Source: Camellia lanceoleosa (lineage: Eukaryota; Streptophyta; Magnoliopsida; Ericales; Theaceae). From it: DNA of 64,000 nucleotides. The position numbers and the translations under genes were made by a program. Positions 34,251 to 45,737 of the stretch are shown here, piece after piece (within the stretch, counting starts at the first letter, position 1; each line of letters opens with the position of its first letter). The notes under the pieces were generated by a model that was not told the origin of the DNA, made no database searches, and worked only from the letters and a program-made list of their open reading frames with translations. The stretch is from assembly GCA_025200525.1 (NCBI GenBank), contig CM045761.1, positions 63,830,009 through 63,894,008 of the forward strand, written 5' to 3'.

Positions 34251-34700
34251 GACTTCTTTTTCGATCTCTCCGATAAGACAAATTAGAGTGGGTATGTCTT
34301 TTGTTGGGAGGGCATGTATGAGTACATATGTTGGTGATTGAGGTTTATTAGACACAATAAAATATATAATAGTATTTGATAATGTAGGAGTTTAGTTGTG
34401 TGGAAGATATTGGAGATGCTATTTTTCTAGCTTATACACATCACTGTTCTACAAACTATTGTGAACATTGCTTTTCTTTGTTTAATATTGAACTTCAGTT
34501 GATTGGTGGACCAGAGACGAGAGAAAGGGGGGAAAAATGTTACATGTGGTTTCTATGATAATATAATTACCGTTTGACTTTTGTTTACAATCATCTTTTA
34601 TGTGATGTATTAGAAAGAGATTTGATCACTTTCAGGTGCTTCTTTTTTTTAATAGGGAAATCATAATTTTGTGTTGAGGGGGGAGGGGTGGATGGGTGTT

Positions 34701-34799
34701 GGACATGTTTGGTTTAGTTTATATATATTTTTTTAAAAATATATATATAACTAAACCAAATATATATATATATATATATAAACTAAACCAAACATGACC
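34701..34799. mobile_element. Small palindromic insert in Harbinger 3' region
   Basis: Ends GGACATGTTTGGTTTAGTT and the inverted AACTAAACCAAACATGACC enclose about 60 bp of TATA repeats, with a third inverted copy of the arm in the middle. It is too short to classify. Confidence 0.5.
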
Positions 34800-35083
34800 T
34801 TTGTATTTTGTATTTGTATTTGTATTTTTATTTTTCTTTGATTTATTTATTTATAATTTTTTTCAAAACAACATTTATGAAGAAACATTGTGGAGGATAA
34901 GATTGGAAAATAAGATAAATATAGTTGTAATCTTATATTCATATATTTTTTTATCCAATGCAAATCAAACAATGGACAAGGGGATAATTTATCCTACTAA
35001 TCCTAATGGATAGTAAATACCACACAATTTGATGGGATTATCAATACCTTCACTATTAGTTTTGTAAATCAAACATGGCCTTA

Positions 35084-35383
35084 AGGCTTAACCTTAGTAC
35101 ACCGAGAGTACTATCTTACCTCGACTTTTCATACAAACTAGCCAAATCATAACTGGTTTCGCCTTGTTTCTTATTGAAACATTTTCTTTAACTTGGTTCA
35201 ACTTTGCTATCATTGCAAGTTTAAGTTAATCGTCTTGTTCACCATGGGAACATTGGCTTAAGACTTTTCAGTCTTATTTAACAGTTATAAATTTCAACAA
35301 CATTTTGTAAAGAATAAAATTGTACTAATATTTTATTAATACTTCGGCTAAGACGTTCAATTACATATCAAGAATTTGAAAAC
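35084..35383 (-). other. Tat noncoding region downstream of pol
   Basis: Continues the Tat sequence interrupted at 28,808. No open frame. It lies between the pol stop and the Harbinger insertion. Confidence 0.5.
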
Positions 35384-36022
35384 TTAATGATAAAAGAACT
35401 TCAAATTGCTAGTATTCCATGGTCTTGGCAGTTCCTTGCCACCGTTGTCTTCTAGCCGATAAGTGCCGTTGCCGGCGACCGAAATGATTCTGTACAGTCC
35501 TTCTTAGTTTAGGCCAAGCTTACCCTCCCTGGGATATTTTTTGTTGCCGACAACTTTGCTTAGGATGAGGTCCCCAATTTGGAATTCTCTGGGATTCACT
35601 TTCTTGTTGTATGCCCTTGCAAGTCTCTACTAGTATGCCCCCAGTCGAATTGCTACTCTTTCTTTCCTTTCTTGAATTAGGTCAAGATCTCGGGCAATGA
35701 ATGTCTCATTTATTCCATCCTCTACTTCTTGAGTTTTGATTCTAGGAATGTTGATCTCCAGAGGTATGATTGCCTCGGTGCCATAAGTCATGGCAAAAGG
35801 AGATTCGCCAGTAGATCTTCTCAGCGTAGTGCGATATGCCCATAAAACATTAGGCAATTTTTTTACCCACTTGCCCTTGGCAACTTCCAACCTTTTTTTT
35901 ATTCCATCCAGGATGGTTTTGTTAGAGGTCTTATCTTGGCCGTTGCTCTGAGAGAAGTTGGGGGTTTAGTAATAGTTCTTAATCTTATATTTCGCGCAGA
36001 AGTTCTTGATCAACTTGCTATC
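35384..36022 (-). pseudogene. Tat integrase C-terminal remnant
   Basis: The C-terminal integrase is recognisable: YKIKNYY, then QSNGQ, GIKKRLEVAKGKW, LPNVLWAYRTT, YGTEAIIPLE and the distal basic region ending before the TAA at 35,384-35,386. The zinc finger and the first catalytic acids are absent. The sequence joins directly to RNase H at about 36,020 within an FDSKLI context. Stops (for example after NYY) break it as well. In an intact element this enzyme integrates the cDNA. Confidence 0.82.
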
Positions 36023-37959
36023 GAACTAGACTACCATCTTGTCGGCTTTGATTGTTGCTGCTAATTTTAGTCTAGCAATTAGTGCCTCATATTTTGCTTC
36101 ATTGTTTGAGGCCTTGAACCATAATCGGATTGATTATGCAATCATCTATCCGTCTGGTGAAACCAACACTATTCTTATTCCCTGCTCATTGTTGGTTTGA
36201 ACTACCATCAACGAAGAAGCGGAAAGACTCCCTGAGGGAGATGTCACAAGGCTTCAGTTTCTCTTTTTTTTTCTTCTATCCTACGAGTGTGGAGCTCTGT
36301 GGTGCCAGTTGTGCCTCTTTTGGCTCTTCCATACACTTTAGGCTAAGGTTTGTTGATCTGGGCCTCAGGCTTGCGCTCGCTGTGAACTTAGCAACAAAGT
36401 CAGCCAAAACCTAACCTTTGATTGCTGTCCTTGGTTATATTCTATGTCGTATTGACCTAGAACCACAGCCCATTGCATTTCTCTGCCTGTCAAGTCCCTG
36501 TTTTGCAATAGGGACTTTAGTGGATGCTCCGTAAGCACTACCATCTTGTGAGCTTGAAAGTGATGGTTCAATTTCTTTAATATCATTACCAGGGCGAGTG
36601 TTAGCTTTTCCAAAGGTAGTTATCTTGTTTCTACGCTTGTCAGGGCCTTGCCCACGTAATATACACCTTATGTTCTCCATATTCTTCTCGGACGACCACG
36701 GTACTAACGACGTAGTCCAAGATTGCCAAATACAGGAATAGATCCTCTCTCATAATCGGATTTGACAGTGCCAGTGGAGTTGTCAAATATTTTTCATATC
36801 AACTAAGGCGACTTCACATTTATCTTTTCATAAAAAGTCCGTAGCCTTTTTCAATAATTGAAAGAATGACTTGCATTTGTTTGAACTCCAGTTGATAAAT
36901 CTATTCAGCACAGCTGCCTTGCCAGTCAAAACTTGAACTTCTTTTGCCGTCGTCAGGCTCTTCAGATCAATGATGGCCTTGATTTGATTGGGGTTTACTT
37001 CTATTCCTCTCTTAGTCACTGGATATCCCAGGAATTTGCTAGAACTTACCCCAAAGATGCACTTTGAGGCATTCAAACGAAGCCGATATTTCTTAAGGAT
37101 ATCAAAAACTTCTTTTAGATTGGTGAGATGATCTGATGGATCCTTGCTTTTCATAACCATGTTGTTGTTGTAGACCTCTACGGTTTTCCTGATTAGATGC
37201 TTGAACATTTTTGTTACTAGTCTCTTGTATGTTGGCCCAGTAGTCTTCAACCCTAAAAGTATCACTCTATAGCAGTAGAGTCCATTTAGGGTAATGAATA
37301 TCGTCTTCTCTTCATCTGGAGTGTACATGGTTATCTAATGATAGCCTCAGTATGCATCCAAGAAGCTCATCATTCGATGGCCAGATGTGGTAGCCACAAG
37401 CTGGTCTATCTTTGGCAAAGGGAAGCAATCATTTGGGCAAGCCTTATTCAAGCTTGTGAAGTCTACACAGACCCTCCACTTGCCATTCTACTTCTTTACT
37501 ACCACTGTGTTGGATAACCACGTCGGGTAGTTTACTTCTCGGATTGCTTAGACCTCCAATAACTTCTCTACTTCTTCTTCAACTGCTTGCACATGGGCCA
37601 AAGTTGGTAGCTTGGTCCTTTGGACCACTAGTTTCATCATCCTATCCACGTTAAGTTTGTGGCAGGTGATCTCGGGGCTGATCCCCAGCATCTTGTACGG
37701 CGTCCATGCGAACACGTCTATGTTTTCTCGTAAGAAAGCTTCTAATTTTCTTTTTTCTTCTTCAGCCAAACCTGAGCCGAGAAGGAAGAATTCTTCTTCA
37801 TCACCTTCTTGTTCTTGGCTCTTATCGACGGGTTCTTTGCTGGCATTGTCCAAGACCTTTTGGTCTTCATCTTTTACTTTTGTCATCTCTGTTTCTTTAA
37901 CAATACAAGTGTATTTCATTGCTGACATGGAGTAATTCTTTGCCTGCACTTGGTCTCCC
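36020..37959 (-). pseudogene. Tat reverse transcriptase and RNase H
   Basis: Reads from about 37,959 (DQVQAKNY...) through the region before RT (ENIDVFAWTPYKM), the RT fingers and palm (DEEKTIFITLNGLYCY) and LNASKCIFGVSSSKFLGY. RNase H (LTEHPLKSLLQNRDLTGR) and the second, plant-type RNase H (FVDGSSN, FKASNNEAKYEAL) follow. The RT active site reads YNNNM instead of Y-x-DD-M, so both catalytic aspartates are lost. Several frameshifts and stops occur (for example between 37,548 and 37,328). The arrangement with two RNase H domains is typical of the Tat lineage. Confidence 0.88.
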
Positions 37960-40323
37960 TGTAGCAACCCCTATCCGTAATTAGCCACTAATCCGTATTT
38001 AATGATGTTAATGAGTGGATTAAAATAAATTATGTGTTTATTCTGCACTTTGTATGATTTTGGCTTTCTATCTGTTACTTATAGAAATATCTGTTTGGAA
38101 TTTCGCTTTAATATGTAAATCGAAAACCTTATCGGCATCCGAAACCGAAATTGACTATACCGATATGTTATTTGGAATTTTTAAAACCATATGGAAAGTT
38201 TTATTAAAAATTAATTCAGAACGATTAATTAAGTCATGTTTGGTTAGCCTAATATTCTAATTAATGTGTTTTAGCACCATAAGCATATATATGAGATATA
38301 AGCTCATTTTGAGCTCATTTCTTTCATCTCTCTTAGTGCACAAATCTGAGAATTCATCTTAGAGAGAGAGAAAGAGCACAATTCTAGTGAAAGAAATGAA
38401 GAGATTGTAGAAGAATTGAAGGCTATAGCTTGTATTGATCAAAGATTGTGCTAGAACGAGAGTAATTCAAGACTCTAGGTAAGATTACAACCTTTAGATT
38501 GTGTAACTAAGTCATTTAACATGAAATTTCTTCAAAATTATGAGTTTGGTGTGCATATTGAGCTTAGAATAAAGATTTGAGTTGCAATTCATGCATGCAT
38601 GTGCATTTTCTCACAAATTGAGCATGGACTCCAAGAATCCTCTCTTGTATGTTTGAATTTCATCTTCATTTGGGGAAATCATTGAGTTTCAAGTTGTTTT
38701 GTGGTATTTGATCATGTTTTGAGAAGTTTAATGCAAGAAAAATTCATGCATGTTGTGTTCATAAATATTCTTGAAGTTTAAGTTGAAATTGTGAGTTTTT
38801 AACAAACTCTTGGGCCATGATTTTATGAAATAATCCGTGATTCCTCATGTTTTACAAGTTTACAATATTATCTCAAATTTTGGGGCCCAAGCGACGTGTT
38901 TTGGAGGTTGGAATTCGAGTTTTGAGCTTGTAGGTGCAATTTGAAAATTCCAGAATTTGCATCTATGTTCGAGCGTGGGAGTTCACGCTCGAGCGACCAC
39001 TCTGAGTGCGTGCACTCCGCTCGAGCGACCAAAAGTCCGCTTGAGCGTGAATTGCAAGCTCCCAGAAGTTTTATGTCTTTTACAGATCGCTCGAGTGAAG
39101 GAATGTGTGCTCGAGCGACCATTCACATTTTGCATGTCCGCTCGAGCGAGGAAAGCTACGTTCGAGCATGGACCTTATTTTCAGAAATTTTGCCTAAGTG
39201 TTCCAAGGCATGTTTTGGCATCCTCATTGCATCTTAGGCATTCCTAAGCCTTAATTAAGCCATAGTAATGAGGTTGTGGATTAGAAACACACTAAGAAAA
39301 TAATGTAATAAGTTCCGAGACTGCAAGTGTGTGTTGTTTTAAGCAATGTGACAAGAAAGAATAAGAACCAATGTAATGAAAGCTAAGCCTTAATGGTCAC
39401 TTGAATTTGTAATGATAATACATGCTTGTGTTATGTATTTTGTGATTGTAGGTCAAGACTCGAGGATTGATTAACCGCTTACTGGAACCACTGTGAGTAA
39501 CGTTATTGTAAAGATACGTTCATATGAATTATGTTCCAAATGAAATATGATAAGTTCTGATTTTTGAAATGATATCTGTTTTCGTAAACGAATATTTCAT
39601 GTTTGAAATCTATTATGGCATCCATAGATAGTCCCAAGTCATGGGGGACGGCATGAAAATGCGGGTCCATGACATACAAGTAATTACGAGATCTCGTTAG
39701 CCACTTCATTGTGGTGACTTGTGTTTAATCGGTATCCGGAACCGATTACTCTAGTCGGAAGAAGTTATGTGATGTGTTCTATGGGATGTACCATTATTAT
39801 GTTATGATATGAAAATGATTATGCTCTAGTCTGTTTTCTACTTATGACATATTCGGATTTCGTTCACTAGCCCCTTTACCTTAATGTTATTCATTGGGCT
39901 TTAGCTCATTGTATGTATATATATATGTTTAGGTGAGCATTCTGGAGCTCGAGCCTGAAGGCTTTTGTCTGAATCTGTGTTCTGTTGTCAGCCAACCCTT
40001 GTGCCTCACGTGGAGGTTCCTGGAGTGTCTCAAGTGTTTAAGTTCTATTGTTTATGTATATATAAGACTCTTTTGTTCTGTTGGTTGTACTTAAGATACT
40101 CTAATGTGTGTGGGTATAATGTATGAATGACTTTTGATTATGTATATAAAGTTTCAAATATTCCGTTTCATTTAAGTTAGCACAGCTCATTGGACAATTA
40201 TATTTATGTATTAGCTTCTGCTAGCCCCTTAATTTTGTTAATCTGTTCAGAGGCCTTCAGTAATCCAAGGATTATTGGCCAGTTACGATGCTAAACCTAC
40301 AGGGGTGGGTTTGGGTCGTGACA
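37960..40323 (+). mobile_element. Solo LTR (gypsy, chromovirus-like), 2.36 kb
   Basis: Starts TGTAGCAACCCC and ends GGGTCGTGACA, and is flanked exactly by CTCCC at 37,955-37,959 and 40,324-40,328. The interior has no coding frame. Removing it and one CTCCC rejoins the Tat polyprotein in the same reading frame between protease and RT, which proves the insertion. The termini and large size resemble Tekay/Del-type LTRs; that assignment is from memory. A TATA-like run is at 38,284, and a CpG-rich cluster of CTCGAG words at 38,967-39,168. Confidence 0.93.
38284..38300 (+). promoter_or_regulatory. TATA-like box in solo LTR
   Basis: ATATATATGAGATATAAG lies 325 bp inside the LTR. About 55 bases downstream is a GA-rich leader containing GAGAGAGAG. 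Order and spacing fit a retrotransposon promoter. Confidence 0.4.
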
Positions 40324-40328
40324 CTCCC

Positions 40329-42538
40329 TTCACTTTCTCAACCCCAAACTCTGTTGGAAACCAGAGTAATTGGTGTAGTGTTAAGGGAATAGTTCTCATA
40401 ACATGCAGTCAAGGTCTTCCTAAAATAATGTTGTAAAGGGAGGGGGTATCTATCACGGTAAACTTTGTGACTATCATCTTGGTTCCAGCCTAAACCTCTA
40501 AGTTTGTGGTTCCTAGTGGCCATGTAGAGGTTCTATTAAATCTGACCACGGGGCTGTCGGATTATTCCAAATCGTCCTTATGGAGGTTGAGTTCTCTGTT
40601 GCATCTAATATATATGATGTTACAGGAGCTGCTTTGATCTATCAATATGCGTCTTACTTGGCATTCTCTGACCTTTAGAGTCGCTATTAGAGCATCATTT
40701 TGCAGATGTTGTACTATGTCTAAGTCTTTCTCTGTGAATGATATCATCGGGCCCTGATGTTCTTCTATACGGGGCTTCTTCTGCTGGACTTGGTAGACAT
40801 GCTATAGATGCCTTACCCTCTATGTCTCTCCTCGGATCCCGTTCTCGTTGACCCTTGTATGCATCACGTTGATAACCCGTGGTCCATCTACCTATGGTAG
40901 TGGAGGTAAAGGTGCTTTCCCAGGCACCTGGGCTAGTATCCTTTGTTTTTTTCGTGTTCTTGCTTCGTTTATCAAGTCTCTTAGGTGTCCTTGTTTGACC
41001 AGATCTTTTAGGTGTTGTTTCAAGGCCCTGTACCCTTGAGACATGTGCCCATTATTGTCATGGTAAGCACAACTTTTCCTGGGGTTTCTTCCCATATACC
41101 TCCACGGGATCTTCTGTAGTGGCCTGAAGTAGGGCTGATTTCGGATCCTTTCCAAGACCCTGTATATGGGGATCTTGAAATTTGTGCTCACTACTTGTAT
41201 AGCCTTTAATCCAGGTTCCAACTTATTAGCACTGTTATTTCCTCGACTATATTTTGGCGAGTCGTTTATCTTACTTTGCTTTATTGCGTTGGTGTTTTTG
41301 GCTTTCCTATCATCTTCTGTCATTGCATACTTTTCAATCCTTGCCATGAAATCCTCTATGTTCTTCGAGACGGTCTTTGCAAGGGATTGCCGAAGCGGCC
41401 AATTATTTTCTAAGCCATTTTTAAAACAAACGACCGCAAGTTCCTGGTTACAAGCCAGGATCCAATTGTAAATCTCGTAGTATCTCTTGGCGTAAGCCCT
41501 TCGCCATCGTTTATCTTCAAAGCCAATAGGGAATCCACCCTTAATGGCTGTAACCTATTTGTAACAAACCTGACTACAAACATCTCGGTCATACCTTTCC
41601 AACTCTGTACACACCCTTTCGGTAATTTATGGAACCAGTCCAACGTTATTTTCTCAAACGTTGATGGGAATATCTTACTAGTGACTGTTCATTTCTGTTC
41701 CACAGAGCCATTGCATTTAAATACAAACCGGTCTGACTTACCATCATAGATCTGAAACCTTGGTGTGTTGAATCTCTTCGGTGCCTCGAACACGTCCAGT
41801 TCCACTGAGAATAGTGTTTTTCGTTAGGCGTTGGACGTTATCTCGGTGTCCCACCTCTTCCTCTGTTGGTAATCTCGTAAGTCTTCCTTCGTTGATCGCT
41901 CGACTATCGGTTGACTTTAGTCTTTTCGGTACACTGCTTCCTGTGTTGGGATGGGTCCTCTTGGACTTCTTTATATCTGCCATGTCATCAAAGTAGAGGC
42001 CCTACTCGTTGACCTATCAAGATCCCTTGATCTGGGTTCTTTTAGTCATCGGGGTTCTTTGGGACTCCTTCTGCTAGGATTCTATCTGTCTGACATTCTG
42101 GGATCATTGATGTGAATTCCCTGGTCTCTTCTCGTGCTAGGGGACTGTTGGTATTGTAGCCAACCCTTCATTCTGAGCGTTGGTGTTTCCTGCCGAAATC
42201 AGTGTCTCTAGTAAAGGCAATGCTGGTTGCATCACTTTGCTCTGCATCATGAAATTTACCACGATCTGCAGATCAGTTAACTTGTTCGCTAAGTCCTTCA
42301 GCTCGTCATCTCTCCTTAGGCATCTTTCTTTCCCTACCTGACATTTGCTTTCGTTGTACTATTATTTTCGGTTCCCTCTTGTCGAGCCATTACGCCCTTT
42401 TGCAACGTTGTTGGCCTTAGGGTTCACTTTCTGCACCTCTTCGTCATCGTTTCCCATCCCAACATTGAGACCTACGCACTCATCTTCCTCACTATGCATG
42501 TCGTCTTCAATGTTCACCTCTCGTCCGGCATTAGTCAT
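40329..42538 (-). pseudogene. Tat gag and protease
   Basis: The ATG at 42,536-42,538 opens with MTNAGREVNIEDDMHSEED, an acidic N-terminus, followed by a basic region. The gag core is seen in MDWFHKLPKG, SWKGM, FVVRFVTNRLQ and VDSLLALK (41,643-41,500). A zinc-knuckle-like segment, CAYHDNNGHMSQGY (near 41,060), lacks the final cysteine. The protease region near 40,560-40,750 has ISFTEKDLDI and ILIDQSSSCNIIY, with D in the usual catalytic place. Frames switch repeatedly, so this is a pseudogene. It ends at the solo LTR insertion and continues at 37,959. Confidence 0.85.
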
Positions 42539-42882
42539 CTTATAAAAAAAAAAAAAATCATGTTAAACTTAGCCCGTTAGTGTACTTAAGACTGCATTTT
42601 CGTAAGCCTACCTAGTCGGGTGTTGACTTTTACCTAATTATCACTTTTAAATTGACATCATACCTCAATTGTTAATTTATTTAGAAATTAGAAAATTCAA
42701 TGAGCAATTTTAAAGGCAATATTTTAGAAATAAAAATGTTTTGAAATTCTAATTTGTGAGTTATAATGGGGTGAACCTTATTATGATATGATGTTTTGGC
42801 CTTATTTTTATATGTATATATATATATATATTTTTTTTTGAGCTACCAACTCAATAGAACTCTATTTAATACTTTACTTTTA
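42539..42882. other. Upstream of Tat gag, no LTR seen
   Basis: Should contain the gypsy leader and 5' LTR, but no primer site, TATA box or LTR match is visible. The sequence turns AT-rich by 42,640. Confidence 0.4.
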
Positions 42883-43146
42883 GGGCATGTTTGATTGGGT
42901 GGATTAGAGTATGAGATTGAGATTATTAATCCGTGGGTCTAAGTATCCCATGTTTGTCTTAACATTTTGATTTAGGATTATTAATCCAATAGATAATTAA
43001 TCTAATAAATTTGTAAGATTATTAGTAATGAAGTAAGGGTAAAATTATTAATCTAATAGATATTAATCTAATTAAATAATAAATATTATACTAATTTAAT
43101 AAAATTATTAATATTTTACTATTAATATTTTAAATTAAACATGAGC
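42883..43146. mobile_element. Harbinger-related MITE, 264 bp
   Basis: Left end GGGCATGTTTGATTGGGTGG is nearly identical to the left end of the element at 29,703, and the first 130 bp match it closely. The right end AATTAAACATGAGC matches its inverted right end. Flanks TTA and ATA differ by one base. It is an internal deletion derivative of the 5.4-kb element family. Confidence 0.7.
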
Positions 43147-44173
43147 ATAGAGTTATAAAGCACTGCTGTTTTAGAAACCTTTATTATAACATTTGTATAT
43201 AATGGGATTGCCTGGTGGCCCCAACATTGAAAACAATGGACTTGTTCATCTTATCCATTTTCTCAAGGATATTTTTGGATCCCCAAACATTGGAAAATGC
43301 AAACGTTTTTGGCATATTTTCCCATGATTAATACACCGACACAATATGTCTATGTTTGGAAAGAAAGTTTTGTGACTTTTTTTTGGATTAAAATAGTCAT
43401 AAAAATTAAAATAATTTTTTTAATTTAATAAGATAAAATATCACATCAAATCTATAATTATTACATTCTTTATCTCATAAAAAAGTTTAAAAAGTCAAAA
43501 ATCATTCCCAAATTAAGTTTTTTAGTCCCAAACTAAATAGCTAAAAAAATTAAAAAATCAAAAAGCCAACCCACATCCCAAACGAAACCTATGGCAACCA
43601 CGACCCAATATATCTTACATTTTTTTAAATACCTTTTTAGCCCCAGGCTAATATATCTTACAATTTTTTTAAATACCTTGCCAATTATATTAAAATAAAA
43701 ATAAAAATAATAAAATTGATAGATGACATTATCAACACTCTGTAAAGAAAAGGAAAGAAGATAAACACAGACAACCACGACCCAATACCCTTCGTCCATG
43801 TATTTTTAATATTTTCATAAAAATGATGAGATGAGACAGTCCACAACGTCTTATTTAAGTGGTACAACAATGCTATAGACCTCTAAAAGTAGAGTTCTAA
43901 AAGAGCTCTAATGAGTTGGCATGTCCAAAAAAAAAAAAATTTCAAACCAAAACATCACATCCACACACTTCATTAATCATTTGCATAGAAATTTTTATTT
44001 TAGAAAGCCTCAACGTTTTTCTTAAGTGATGGTCTCTATCCTGTGAAGAAAAAGAATAGAGAGAGAGAGAAGGAACAAAACACATGGTACGAACATGTAC
44101 ATGGTCTTGTCTTGGTCGATAGGGGACCTTGGCCTTACTTGATTGGTTTGTATTTTGAAAAAAAAAAAAAATT
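43147..44173. repeat. AT-rich DNA with a degraded MITE (43,345-43,593)
   Basis: A segment ending ACCCACATCCCAAACGAAACC resembles the right arm of the MITEs at 22.7-23.2 kb. The left arm (TATGTTTGGAAAG) is weak. Elsewhere there are tandem copies of a 65-bp unit containing ATATATCTTACA (43,605-43,685). No genes. Confidence 0.4.
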
Positions 44174-45204
44174 GATAAATTACACTCACTTTTTTTAATT
44201 TTTTTTGCCAGTTACAAAGACTTGTATTGTAATTTCAATAATAACAAAATTTTCTCTTATTTTTCTGACATTGTCAAAAATTTTCCCTCCTTTTAATTTA
44301 AACCAAACAATATTAATTTGGTTGTGCAAATGACTAAAATACTCTTTACACTTAATACCCTTTAATTATAATTTACCTATATATTAAATTACCATTTTAT
44401 TTTTCACAAATTTTTTTTTGTATTTCGTTGACTTTGTATTTTTTTTTTTTTTTTGCACTATAAGTTTTGAACTTTTATAAGTTAAAAAAAAAAAAACCAT
44501 TAATGAAATTAAGAAAGCACATCCGTATTTCTTATTTGAATTAATTTTGAGATTTAATTTAATAAAAATAATTTAAATGAAAGAAACAAAGATGGAGATA
44601 TAGATTTTAGATGTAATAAATAACAAATTATTTGAGTATTTTATTATTTTTAAATAATTTATCTCTTCAAGTAAAATTTTATTTTAATTAGATGTAAGAA
44701 ATGACAAATTCGAATAATTTATTATTCTCAAATAATTTCTTTATCTTTTATTTTCTATCATCTAATTTTAATTTATTGTAACGTGATTAGATATTTTTTT
44801 CACTTTTACATGTATTTTTAAAAAATTTATTATTAAGATGAGAAATATTGGCTTATTTTTTTAATGATGGTTAAAATTTGAGAATAATATAGGATTATGA
44901 AAAGATAAAATGTTAATTATATATATATATATATATATGAGGTAACATTTGGTAATTTCCATAAGTCAATTTTTTTTAAATAAATATGAAATGTTATTAT
45001 GTTTATTTTTCTTTAAAAAAATTTAATACACAAATATATTTACAAATCAAATATCTATATATATTTTTAAAATTTTATTCAAATTCTAATTTCTCAAAAT
45101 AATTATTTATAAAATTGGTGGTCTTTTTAAAAAATAAAACATCTTTTATACTTTATTTCGTAATTTTCAAATAAATGATTGCATTTATATAGTGATCAAT
45201 TTAT

Positions 45205-45250
<46 letters not shown>

Positions 45251-45638
45251 TAATGTAATGTTTAGTTATTCTACTATATATATGTTTGTCTTAACAATTT
45301 AGAATTTTTTTAAATATTGTATAGAATTTAATAATTTTGTTTAACATTATTAAAATAATGTATAAATCTTTATTAATTTTTTGTAAAATCTCAGGGAAAG
45401 TGAGTGAAATTTACCATTTGAATATATAAGAGCAATTTTGAAATTTTTTACTCATAGTACATGATGTCAGCATGACGTCATCATATTCTGTTAAATAAAT
45501 TAACAGAAAATTAACGGCGGAGGAATCTAAATAATAGTTTCAAAAGTAATGGTGATTTTCGTAATTATTGAAACTATAGGGGAGGTTGAGGTCTCTACAA
45601 TTGTCAGAAACCTTAGGAAAGGTGAGTGTAATTTAAAA
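44174..45638. mobile_element. Mutator-like element, inverted copy
   Basis: In reverse orientation it matches 23,752-25,559 through most of its length, including GATAAATTACACTCAC at the left end, the subterminal GCAAATGACTAAAATAC, the GAACTTTTATAAGTT stretch, and the right arm with TTGTCAGAAACCTTAGG. The right terminus is diverged and no exact 9-bp duplication could be found. A long T run lies at 45,210-45,245. No transposase. Confidence 0.7.
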
Positions 45639-45737
45639 TATTATTAATAGTATTTAATGTATAAATAATGTATTTTTACTATTATTTATATATTATTTAA
45701 TATATAAATAATATATTTATTATATAATTTAAATAAA

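Larger units (their letters stand above)
29703..35080 (+). mobile_element. PIF/Harbinger transposon, autonomous type, decayed
   Basis: The 5.4-kb element has TIRs GGGCATGTTTGATTGACA at the left and, read inward from the right, GGCCATGTTTGATTTACA. TTA flanks it at 29,700-29,702 and 35,081-35,083. It carries both genes of a PIF/Harbinger element on the plus strand: a spliced DDE transposase (31,150-32,421) and a Myb/SANT-like gene (32,787-34,250). Both are broken by stops or frameshifts, so it is not autonomous. Deleted relatives with the same ends occur at 42,883-43,146 and 47,921-48,389. It inserted into the Tat element between pol and the antisense ORF. Confidence 0.92.
26335..42870 (-). mobile_element. 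Tat/Retand-type gypsy element, nested and truncated
   Basis: On the minus strand gag starts at 42,538 and pol ends at 35,384. The antisense extra ORF lies further downstream at 28,375-26,335. Motifs in the RT and integrase tail (for example LNASKCIFGVSS, LPNVLWAYRTT) are characteristic of the Tat/Retand lineage. Three younger insertions interrupt it: solo LTR 37,960-40,323, Harbinger 29,703-35,080, and a PIF-type element 28,811-29,699. I could not find LTRs, PBS or PPT at either end, so both termini are lost or too diverged, and the limits given are only those of recognisable sequence. Confidence 0.75.

Noticed and set aside
36130..36414. Plus-strand 94-codon frame
   Set aside because: Antisense to the Tat RNase H region; a shadow frame.
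38868..39247. Overlapping 84-98 codon frames on both strands
   Set aside because: They lie in the CTCGAG cluster of the solo LTR and exist only because of its local GC content.
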